Below are positions 9,183-19,013 of a stretch of DNA of 64,000 nucleotides, piece by piece (the stretch's first letter is position 1; every line of letters starts with the position of its first letter). The position numbers were made by a program, and so were the translations under genes. Origin of the DNA: Neostapfia colusana (lineage: Eukaryota > Streptophyta > Magnoliopsida > Poales > Poaceae); NCBI GenBank assembly GCA_030760725.1, contig JASWHV010000017.1, positions 9,712,959 to 9,776,958 on the forward strand. The letters run 5' to 3'. The notes below the pieces were generated by a model. It saw only the letters and a program-made list of their open reading frames with translations, searched no databases and was not told the DNA's origin.

Positions 9183-9994
9183 TCCAGCTAGGAGGGATGG
9201 AGGGATTAATGCAATAAAGGCTGCTCCACCCGAGGGGAAATCTTGAGGCTGGTGCCATGTAATAAAGAGAGATTTAGACAAATAAGGAAAGGAATAAGGG
9301 AAATCTCATCCAACTTTGCTGCTGGATGAAATTCTCTCTTTCTTCCCCCATTTAAAGATAGATGTGCTATAATAAGGAAAGAAATAGAGGAAATCATATC
9401 CTGCCTTGCTGCTGGATGGGTTTCCCTCTTTCTTTCCCTATTAAATGGTAGTCTATCACAGAAAAAGGAAGGGAATAAGGGAGATCACGTCCTACCTTTG
9501 TTGCTGGACGAATTTCCCTCTTCCCTCCCCTATTTAAGTAGTCCAAGAGCTCCTTGACAGGGCGGGTTTTGTTTTCTGTAAGTTTAGCCATTGCTACTTC
9601 CTTGTAACGCAAGTGTCGACGAGACCTTCCGATTACTTGAATCGGAACCCCAACTTTTTCACACCCGTGAGTGTTTGCTTGTTATCTTGTTCTTGCTTGT
9701 TCTTCGATTGCTTGCAGGTTCAAGGCTGTTCTTGGCACGGCAAGTACAGCAACAACAGGAGCCGGTGTAACTATCGCTAAGGCGCAGCATCCTTGTGGTT
9801 GTTGTAGTCGGGTAGCACAACGTCGACCTCCACCCAAATCGTAGTTACCAGGAGACGGTGTAACTGTCGCTCAAGGTGCCACACCATTCTGGTTGTGGTA
9901 GTCGTGCAGCCAACGTTGGCCTCCACCAAATTCGTTCATTACCAACATCTCTCATCGAAAGATAGGGCGTCCCCCGTACCCGTTGGGTTCATCA
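9059..9994 (+). repeat. LTR1: CRM-like LTR shared by copies A and B
   Basis: The 936-bp LTR starts TGATGCGGACATC and ends GGGTTCATCA, giving perfect 5-bp inverted termini (TGATG/CATCA). Upstream is the integrase of copy A and downstream is a Met PBS and the gag of copy B, so one LTR serves both. It lacks 83 bp present in LTR3 (24277-24361 region), a deletion bounded by AGGTG repeats and shared with LTR2. A TATA-like TATTTAAG lies at 9531-9538. Confidence 0.9.
9281..9540 (+). repeat. Triplicated 80-90-bp promoter-region repeat in the CRM-like LTR
   Basis: Three units begin near 9281, 9371 and 9460. Each has a purine-rich start (AAGGAAAGGAATAAGGG type), then a TTGCTGCTGGA or TTGTTGCTGGA word, then a pyrimidine tract, then an A/T box (TTTAAAG, TATTAAAT, TATTTAAG). 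The last A/T box is the likely TATA. The same array is in LTR2 (about 15270-15529) and LTR3 (about 24473-24732). Confidence 0.85.
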
Positions 9995-10839
9995 AGTGGT
10001 ATCAGATTTCAGGTTGCTCGGTGAGAGATTTTCTTCTCCTTGTTCTTCATTTACCTACAGTCCACTTTTGCCTACAAAAGTTCACTCAAAAAAAATCCTA
10101 AAAACACTTTGAGCCTTTTGCTTGGCTACTTAGCTCTCGACTTGTTGAATTCACGGTTGCCTTTTATGTCAAGTTGCTGGTCCTAAGTTTTTCACCGCTA
10201 GAGTTTTGAGTTCGTGCCACTTTGTTCTCAGTCTATTTTCATTATCTACCCAAAGTTGAGAAAAAAGGCAAGTGCAAAAGAAAAGCTGCACGGATCAGCA
10301 AGAAAAAGGCACGTGCAAAAAGAAAAGCCGCACTGATTACAATCAGAAAAAAGTTTCTAAGTACAAAAAAAGAAAGACAATTTGTGTAACATTTGTTTCA
10401 TGTTTCAAAGTTCAACTTGCTGTTTTCAATGTTGTTGAAACACAACGGATCGGGCTGTTCGAATTTCCCTACCATAGTAATCCAATGTCACGTGGAGTTA
10501 CGGCTCACCTCTCTAGTAAGGTTTGAGCTAGGACCAGCACAATACCATCGTGGAACGTTTATTCAACTTGTTGTGACTAATGTGATACTAGCTGTTCCTT
10601 TGCACAAATTGTGTCTAGCAGCCACCTACAGCTCCACAAAATTGTCTACGACACCATAAGGTTGTGCTGGCAGCCACCGTTTGTTGTTGTTCTTGCTGAT
10701 TGCCGGCGCCTCTTGCATTGCATGGTAAGAACTAGTAAGACCTTGATTTCTTGCTAGTGAGGAATTGTGCTGTCCTACCACCTCTTAGCAACTGTTAGGA
10801 TTAATCTGCTTGCTGTTGTATTTCCTTTCTTTACTAACC
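9995..10839 (+). promoter_or_regulatory. Primer-binding site and 5' leader of copy B
   Basis: TGGTATCAGAT at 9997-10007 matches the initiator-Met tRNA PBS used by many plant Ty3 elements, although the usual final GC is replaced. It is two bases from the LTR end. The remaining 830 bp is an untranslated leader with A-rich stretches near 10260-10380 and no convincing ORF. Confidence 0.82.
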
Positions 10840-12762
10840 ATGTCAGCTGATGCGAATAAGACATCTCCACATTCACCACGTACGAGGGGCATCATTCAGC
10901 ATTTCGAACGCCAAGTAAAGCTACACACAGATGCTCTCAATGAGGATATTCAAGTCACCAATGAACGCATTGGTCAATTAAAGTCGATGCAGATTTGCAC
11001 CAACACCAAACTGACCACATTAGAAAGCACTGCTGGGGCTATTAACACTTCCCTTGCAGCAATCATTGAGCGATTGAAGAGGATGGAACAGGTTGGACGC
11101 GAAGAGAGGCAAAGACGTGTTGATGGCAGCCACGACTCCGTTGGCAGTGCTGCAAGATATGACGAGGCGGAGTATTCGGCGGATACCGAGCTTGATGATG
11201 GACCTTTCAGGTATCGACGGCAGCCACGTCGCGACCATCGTGGTATGGGTGGTCGAGCTCAACGACGCGAGGTACGTGACAATGACGATTCCCTACGCAG
11301 CATTAAATTCTCCATACCACCTTTTGATGGTAAATATAATCCGGATGCATATCTGTCTTGGGAATTGTCAGTAGATCAAAAATTTGGATGCCATGATTTC
11401 CCTGATGATAACAAGGTTAGAGCTGCCACTTGTGAATTCACTGACTTTGCTTCTGTTTGGTGGCATGAATATCAAACTAAAAATCCAGCTACCGTACCAC
11501 AAACTTGGAATGCTTTGAAACGAATCATGTGTCATCGTTTTGTTCCTTCCTATCATGCTCGTGACCTGTTGCATAAATTACAACAACTTAGGCAAGATAA
11601 CAAATCTGTTGAGGAATACTATCAAGAACTTCAAATAGGCATGATGCGTTGTGGCCTAGTTGAAAATGAAGAGGCTGCAATGGCTAGATTTATGGGTGGT
11701 TTAACAAGAGAAATTCAGAACATATTGGCTTATAAGAAATACACTAACGTCACTCGATTATTCCATCTTGCTTATAAGGCTGAAAGAGAAGTGCATGGAC
11801 GACGTACAAGAACTAACATTTCTGCAGGTCGAACTACCTCATGGCAGTTCTGCTCAAGTGCTGCTGGTACTAAGCATGATTCTCCAGACGATGCTTCCAA
11901 TGGGTTGCCCAGGACTATATCAAAATCAGCACCTTCGCGTGCAATCGAGACAACAAAAGGATCCACCCAAGTTGCAGCCAACACTTCTTCTTCCATTGCT
12001 TCTACCGGGAGAACAAAAGACATTCAATGCCTCCAGTGCAAGGGTTTTGGGCACCTACGAAGGGACTGCCCAAGCAAGCGTGTGCTGGTTGTACGAGAAA
12101 ATGGTGAGTACTCATCCGCTAGTGATTTAGATAATGAAACATATGCCATGCTTGCTGCACAAGAAGCAGGAAAGAAGAATGATGATGAAGAGCACATTGG
12201 GGCTGATCATGCTGCCCACTATGAGAGTCTTGTTGTGAGGCGTGTCTTGAGTGCCCAAATGATCAAAGGTGAACAGAACCAGCGACACAATCTATTCCAA
12301 ACTAAGTGTGTAGTTTTGGAACGATCGTGTCGCATTATTATTGATGGAGGAATCTGCAACAATTTAGCAAGTGCTACCATGGTAGAAAAGCTTGGGATGA
12401 CAACACTTCCACATCCACATCCCTACTACATCCAATGGTTCAACGACAGTGGTAAGCTTAAGGTAACACGTCTGGTTCATGTCGAATTTGTAATTGGTTC
12501 CTACCATGATTACATTGATTGTGATGTGGTACCTATGCAAACTTGTTCTATGCTATTTGGTCGACCTTGGCAATTTGATAAAGATACATTACATCATGGT
12601 AAATCAAATCAATACTCTTTCATACATCATGAGAAGAAACTTGTTTTGCACCCGATGTCCCCTGATGCTATTTTGAAGGATGACATTGCTAGAGCTTGCA
12701 AAGAGAAAAATAAGAAATCTGCTGAAAATGAAAATTCAGATGTCGTGAAGAAATCGGTATAG
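10840..12762 (+). pseudogene. gag: gag-protease of CRM-like copy B, premature stop
   Basis: I start at ATG 10840 (AACCATGTC); the open frame upstream has only TTG. The product is 640 residues. It has a Ty3 capsid domain at about 155-330 (FSIPPFDGKYNPDAYLSWE, ASVWWHEY, DLLHKLQQLRQDNKSVEEYYQEL) and a CCHC knuckle C397-x2-C400-x4-H405-x4-C410. A retropepsin-like site IIIDGGICNNLAS has its Asp at codon 502 (12343-12345). It ends at TAG 12760-12762, where copy C has CAG. Capsid assembly and polyprotein cleavage would be its roles. The frame upstream of the stop is intact, so Gag itself might still be made. Confidence 0.9.
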
Positions 12763-13919
12763 CCTAAGACTGACAATTCCAAATCTGCTCATATGAAGAA
12801 GAATGAAATAAAATTAAAGAGCGCTTGTTTTTTTTTGCTTCCAAATCTGATTTGTTTGAATTAAAAAGTGATACTGCAATCTGCTATGTGTTTGTTTGCA
12901 AAGAAGCTTTGTTCTCACTTCATGACACACCATGTGCTTTGCCTCCTTCTATCACTAAGCTTTTGCAGGAATACGCTGATGTGTTTCCACAAGAGGTACC
13001 AGCCGGGCTGCCACCATTGAGAGGGATTGAGCATCAGATTGACCTCATCCCTGGGGCTTCTTTGCCCAACCGAGCACCATACAGGACTAATCCGGAGGAG
13101 ACTAAGGAGATTCAGCGGCAAGTACAGGAATTACTCGACAAAGGTTATGGAATTGAAGTTGATCAAGCCAAGGTGGAGGCGATAAACAGCTGGCCGACTC
13201 CTACCACGGTCACACAAAAACGAAGCTTTCTCGGACTTGATGGATTCTATCGTCGTTTTGTGAAAGACTTCAGCACCATAGCAGGCCCACTGCATGAGCT
13301 TACAAAGAAGGGTGCTCCATTCACATGGGGCAAGGCGCAAGAGGCTGCATTTGCAACTTTGAAGAATAGGTTAACTCATACACCCCTTCTCCAATTACCA
13401 GATTTCAGTAAGACTTTTGAATTGGAATGTGATGCTAGCGGTATTGGATTGGGAGGTGTCTTGTTGCAAGAGGGGAAACCTATTGCTTATTTTAGCGAGA
13501 AACTGAATGGGCCTAATCTGAACTATTTCACTTATGATAAAGAATTATATGCACTAGTACGAACTTTGGAAACATGGCAACATTATTTATGGCCTAAAGA
13601 ATTTGTTATACATTCTGATCATGAATCTTTGAAGCACATTAAAAACCAAACTAATCTGAACCGTAGGCATGCTAAGTGGGTAGAATTCATTGGGTCCTTT
13701 CCTTATGTCATCAAAGACAAGAAAGGAAAAGACAATGTCATTGCGGATGCCTTATCTTATCATTACAATATGTTGTCCCAACTTGATTTTAAGATTTTTG
13801 GCTTGGAAACAATTAAAGAACAATATGCTTTTGAAGCTGATTTCAAAGATGTACTGCTGCAATGTAAAGAAGGAAAAACATGGAACAAGTTTGTTCTCAC
13901 TAATGGTTTTGTGTTTTGA
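12763..13919 (+). pseudogene. pol: pol of copy B: deleted reverse transcriptase plus RNase H
   Basis: This follows the gag-PR stop. A run of nine T near 12827 (seven in copy C) shifts the frame. The RT keeps its N-terminus (PSITKLLQEYADVFP, LIPGASLPNRAPYR) but loses 534 bp at the 13149/13150 junction. That removes 178 codons, including both Asp-bearing catalytic motifs, without changing frame. The connection (FYRRFVKDFSTIA) and RNase H (FELECDASGIGLGGVL, YDKELYALVRTLETWQHYL, HSDHESL) remain. TGA 13917-13919 replaces a CGA present in copy C. The copy cannot reverse transcribe. Confidence 0.92.
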
Positions 13920-15144
13920 ACTAACAAATTATGCATTCCAGCTGGTTCTGTGCGTATCTTACTATTGCAGGAAGCACATGGTGGAGGATTGATGGGACAC
14001 TTTGGTGTCAAGAAGACGGAAGACATCTTAGCAAGCCATTTCTTTTGGCCAAAGATGAGAAGAGATGTGGAGCGGTTTGTTGCTCGTTGCACCACCTGTC
14101 AAAAAGCTAAGTCCCGTCTTAATCCACATGGTTTATACATGTCTCTTCCTTTTCCTAGTGCTCCATGGGAGGATGTTTCTATGGATTTTGTTTTAGGATT
14201 GCCTAGAACAAAGAAGGGGAGGGATAGTATTTTTGTTGTTGTCGACAGATTTTCTAAAATGGCACATTTCATACCATGCCACAAAACTGATGATGCTACC
14301 CATATTGCTGATTTGTTCTTTCGAGAACTTGTTCGTTTGCATGGGGTTTCAAACACTATTGTTTCAGATAGAGATGCCAAATTTCTTAGTCATTTTTGGA
14401 AAACCTTATGGGCTAAGTTGGGGAAAAAATTACTCTTTTCTACCACTTGTCACCCTCAAACTGATGGACAGACCGAAGTAGTGAAGCGTAGTTTATCTAC
14501 CATGTTAAGGGCTGTTCTGAAACATAACATCAAATTATGGGAAGAATGTTTGCATCATATTGAATTTGCTTACAATCGTTCGCTGCATTCTACTACTAAA
14601 TTGTGCCCTTTTCAGATTGTATATGGTTTTATTTCTCGTGCTCCCATTGATCTTTTGGCTCTGCCACCTTCAGAGAAATTGAATTTTGATGCTTCTCGCC
14701 GTGCTGAATTAATTCTTAAAATGCATGAGCAAACTAAAGCAAACATTGAGAGCACGAACGCTAAGTATCAACAAGCCGGTAGCAAAGGTAGGAAGCATGT
14801 TACTTTTGAACCTGGTGATTTAGTTTGGGTGCATTTGAGAAAGGATAGATTTCCTGATTTGAGAATTACTACCTAGAGCTGCTGGACCCTTCAAAGTGCT
14901 TCGAAAAATTAATGATAATGCATATGAAATTGAGTTGCCCGCATATTTTGGTGTTACTTCCTCTTTTAATATTGCAGATTTGAAACCATATATAGGCGAG
15001 AAAGACACATTTGAGTCGAGGACGACTCAATTGCAAGAAGGGGAGGATGATGCGGACATCGCTACCGTTGATACAACCACAACACCAGTCCATTCACCAC
15101 TCTCAGCTAATCAAGGTCCAATGACACACGCTCGTGCACGTTAA
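13920..15144 (+). pseudogene. pol: Integrase of copy B with frameshift near its C-terminus
   Basis: The frame continues from the RNase H after the TGA. It shows an HHCC zinc-binding region (EAHGGGLMGHFG to CTTCQKAKS) and a full DDE triad: Asp 14184-14186, Asp 14367-14369 and Glu 14475-14477, with 60 and 35 residues between. An 8-bp deletion near 14866, relative to copies A and C, leads to TAG at 14874-14876. The remaining C-terminal part (LRKINDNAYEIEL to MTHARAR) is readable at 14896-15144 in another frame. It ends at TAA 15142-15144 inside LTR2, where LTR1 and LTR3 read CAA. Confidence 0.9.
15036..15047 (+). promoter_or_regulatory. Polypurine tract, copy B
   Basis: AGAAGGGGAGGA immediately before the TGATG start of LTR2, identical to the tracts before LTR1 and LTR3. 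Confidence 0.8.
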
Positions 15145-15983
15145 CTTAATTATCAGGTGCTTGGGAATTGATCTAGCTAGGAGGGATGGAGGGATTAATG
15201 CAATAAAGGCTGCTCCACCCGAGGGGAAATCTTGAGGCTGGGGCCATGTAATAAAGAGAGATTTAGACAAATAAGGAAAGGAATAAGGGAAATCTCGTCC
15301 AACTTTGCTGCTGGACGAAATTCCTTCTTTCTTCCCCCATTTAAAGATAGATGTGCTATAAATAGGAAAGAAATAGAAGAAATCATATCCTGCCTTGCTG
15401 CTGGATGGGTTTTCCTCTTTCTTTCCCTATTAAATGGTAGTCTATCACAGAAAAAGGAAGGGAATAAGGGAGATCACATCCTACCTTTGTTGCTGGACGA
15501 ATTTCCCTCTTCCCTCCCCTATTTAAGTAGTCCAAGAGCTCCTTGACAGGACGGGTTTTGTTTTCTGTAAGTTTAGCCATTGCTACTTCCTTGTAACGCA
15601 AGTGTCGACGAGACCTTCCGATTACTTGAATCAGAACCCCAACTTTGTCACACCCGTGAGTGTTTGCTTGTTATCTTGTTCTTGCTTGTTCTTCGATTGC
15701 TTGCAGGTTCAAGGCTGTTCTTGGCACGGCAAGTATAGCAACAACAGTAGCCAGTGTAACTATCGCTAAGACGCAGCATCCTTGTGGTTGTTGTAGTCGG
15801 GTAGCACAACGTCGACCTCCAACCAAATCGTAGTTACAAGGAGACGGTGTAACTGTCGCTCAAGGCGCCACACCATTCTGGTTGTGGTAGTCGGGCAGCC
15901 AACGTCGGCCTCCACCAAATTCGTTCATTACCAACATCTCTCATCGAAAGATAGGGCGTCCCCCGTACCCGTTGGGTTCATCA
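15048..15983 (+). repeat. LTR2: 3' LTR of copy B
   Basis: 936 bp with TGATG/CATCA termini, the same length as LTR1 and sharing its 83-bp deletion. By eye there are roughly 25 differences from LTR1, mostly C/T and G/A. Satellite begins at the very next base (CGACC at 15984-15988), which is the expected right target duplication. Its partner would precede the 5' LTR of copy A outside the window. Confidence 0.92.
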
Positions 15984-18161
15984 CGACCTTGACGGAATAC
16001 ATGTCTCGATGGTGCAACTTGATGGTTTTGCATGTGCGGATGGCCATCTAGGTCGTAGACAGAAAAGTTGGGAAAACTCACAAACTGGGCAGCCGGACGG
16101 GACCTTTAAGGAATACACCTCTGAACGGTGCAACATGATGGTTTTGCGTGTGCGTATGGCCATTTGGGTCGAAATCGGGAATGCGGGGAAATTCAGTAAA
16201 AGAAACTGTAGTCCCGGGAGTCCGGACGGGACCTTGATGTAATTCACGTCCGTTCAGTGCAACTTGATGGTTTCGCATGCACGAATGGCGATCTGGATTG
16301 AAATTAGGAATGTCGTCCAAACTCACGAACTCGGGTCCCAGGTGGCCGAACGATACCTTGACGGAATAAACATCCGGATGGTGTAACTTGAGTGTTTTGT
16401 ATGCACGGATGGCCATCTGGATCAAAACCGGGAAAGTCGGTATAACTCTCAAACTCGGGTCCCGGGCGGCCGGACAGGGCCTTGACGAAATACACATCCG
16501 GACGGTGAAACTTCATGGTTTTGCATCCGCGGATGGCCATTTGGGTCGACATAGGAAGGCTCGGGAAAACTCACAAACTCGGGTCTCGGGCGACCGGACA
16601 GGACCTAGAGGGAATACACGTTCAGAAGGTGTAACTTGATGGTTTTACATGCGCGGATGACCATCTGGGTCGAAATTGGGAAAGTTGGGAAAATTAATGA
16701 ACTCGGGTCCCGGGATGGCGGACTGGACCTTGACGGAATACATGTTTGGATGGTCCAGCAGGATGGTTTTGCATGCGCAGATGGCCATCTTGGTCAAAAT
16801 CGAGAAAGTCGGTAAATTCGGTAAAACTCACAAACTCTGTCTCGGGAAGCCGGACGCGACCTTGACGGAATACATGTCCGGATTGTGCAACTTGATGGTT
16901 TTGCATGTGCGGATGGCCATCTAGGTCGTAGATAGAAAAGTTGGGAAAACTCACAAACTGGGCAGCCGGACGGGACGTTTAAGGAATACACCTCTGGACG
17001 GTGCAACATGATGGTTTTGCCTGTGCGGATGGCCATGTGGGTCGAAATCGGGAATATGGGGAAAGTCAGTAAAACTCACGAACTCGGGTCCAGGGTGGTT
17101 GGACGGGACCTTTAAGGAATATACCTCCGGACGGAGCAACATGATGGTTTTGCATGTGCGGATGACCATCTTGGTCGAAATCGGGAATGTGGGGAAAGTC
17201 AGTAAAACTCACAAACTCGGGTCCAGGATGGTTGGACGGGACATTAACAAAATGCACATCTGGACGCTGCAACTTGATTGTTTTGCATGCGCGGATGGCC
17301 ATCTGGGTCAAAATCAGGAAAGTTAGTAAAACAAACTCGAGTCCTGGGAGGCCGAACGGGGATTTTGATGTAAGTCACGTCCTTTCAGTGCAACTTGATG
17401 GTTTCGCATGCACGGATGGCGATCTAGGTTGAAATTAGGAACGTCGGCCAAACTCATGAACTCGGGTCTCGGGTGGCCGAACGGGACCTTGACGGAATAA
17501 ACGTCCGGATGGTGTAACTTGAGTGTTTTGCATGCGTGGATGGCCATCTGGATCCAAACCAGGAAAGTCGGTATAACTCTCAAACTCGGGTCTCGGGCGG
17601 CCAGACAGGGCCTTGACGAAATACACATCCGGACGGTGCAACTTCATGGTTTTGCATACGCGGATGGCCATCTAGGTCGAGATAGGAAGGCTCGGGAAAT
17701 CTTACAAACTCAGGTTTCGGGCGGCCGGACAGGACCCAGATGGAATACACGTTCGGACGGTGCAACTTGATGGTTTTACATGCGCGGATGGCCATCTGGG
17801 TCGAAATTGGGAAAGTTAGGAAAATTAATGAACTCGGGTCCCGAGACGGCGGACAGGACCTTGACGGAATACACGTTCGGATGGTGCAACAGGATGGTTT
17901 TGCATGCACGATGGCCATCTGGGTCAAAATCGAGAAAGTCGGTAAATTCAGTTAAACTCACAAACTCTGTACCGGGAAGCCGGACGCGACCTTGACGGAA
18001 TATATGTTCGGATGGTGCAACTTGATGGTTTTGCATGTGCGGATGGCTATCTAGGTCATAGATAGAAAAGTTGGGAAAACTCACAAACTGGGAAGCCGGA
18101 CAGGACCTTTACGGAATACACCTCCGGACGGTACAACATGATGGTTTTGCGTGTGCGGATG
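15984..18161 (+). repeat. Satellite array, left segment
   Basis: About 18 monomers of 115-133 bp are interrupted cleanly by LTR2 on the left and a Tekay-like LTR on the right. Type-5 monomer anchors (GAGTGTTTTG) occur at 16390 and 17521. All type-8 monomers are the long form. An extra hybrid monomer is present (ACCTTTAAGGAATATACC at about 17107-17124). Rare variants such as GTGTGCGTATGGCCATTTGG and AATGCGGGGAAATTCAG match 46.2-46.4 and 50.2-50.4 kb, marking this as another copy of that super-repeat. Confidence 0.93.
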
Positions 18162-18311
18162 TGTGACACCCTCATCTCTGGTGTCAGCATATGTTCATGT
18201 TTATGAAGAAGAAGAACATTTTTAGAAAAGAAAGAACAGAGACAAGTATCAAAGGGATGGCCAATAAAGCTCTCCGAGAACACCGAAACGCAACTTCCAC
18301 GGCCAGCCGAC

Positions 18312-18840
18312 CACGTGGCGCGTTCGGAGCTCATTCCCGAGAGATTGGGAGAGGTCCGACGCTAAACTAGGCTACGTGGCAGACTCGGGGGTCACCTCCG
18401 CAATTGAAAAGAGGTCCGACCCTGTGGGACACGTGCTGCCCGCGGAGATAGCCTCTGCAGAAGAAGCAAAGGCATTTTTCATACGACACGTGTCGTCCAC
18501 GGAGCTAGTCCTCGCGGAAATCAGAGGACCATCCGCGTGGGATATGTGTCAATCTCGGAGCTCATCTCAGAGAAGTCCGGATCTATTGAACGCGTGTCGC
18601 CACCGGAGCTTATCTTCGGAGGTCCGTCGCTGCTGAACACGTGTCGACCTCGGGGCATGTCCCTGAGGGAAGGAAAGGCGGAAAGACCGGCACCCACACG
18701 TGGCGTGCGTGGATCTCATCTCCGCAGAAGAGGGAGGTCTCGATCGATTGACACGCGGCACGACCGGAGCTCGTCTCTGTGGGAGAAAAGATATCAGGCT
18801 CCGAAGGACACGTGGAGCTTCCGGAGCTCATTACCGCGGA
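18312..18840 (+). promoter_or_regulatory. Clustered G-box/GGAGCTC repeats in the Tekay-like U3
   Basis: CACGTG occurs at 18312, 18430, 18487, 18638, 18697 and 18809, interleaved with CGGAGCTC or GGAGCT and GAGGTCCGA (18351, 18411). The module recurs irregularly upstream of the TATA box, like an enhancer array. The same words occur in the U3 of the unrelated element at 544-8759. Confidence 0.7.
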
Positions 18841-19005
18841 GGTAACGAGTCTGAAGCGGTTCTTACGTGTAGAGATACCGGTGCGCAACGGAAACCGATC
18901 TAAACTCCACGATCCTTACCGAAGATAAGACGTCAGGATCTAACAAAGATCTGAATAAGACTCTTATTCGGGATCCAATCAGATTAGGACTCTTCTCTTC
19001 CTGAT

Positions 19006-19013
19006 TATAAATA
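19006..19013 (+). promoter_or_regulatory. TATA box of the Tekay-like LTR
   Basis: TATAAATA in GATTATAAATAGAACCC, the classic plant TATA context, about 840 bp into the LTR and just below the G-box cluster. Confidence 0.78.

Noticed and set aside
10272..10526. Small ORF in the copy B leader
   Set aside because: Lies between the PBS and gag in A-rich untranslated sequence, with no motif and no counterpart in related pol fragments.
18376..18903. Possible host gene exons in the Tekay-like LTR
   Set aside because: The frames fall inside clearly bounded LTR U3 repeats (TGTGAC...GTCACA, followed by a PBS) with no recognisable domain.
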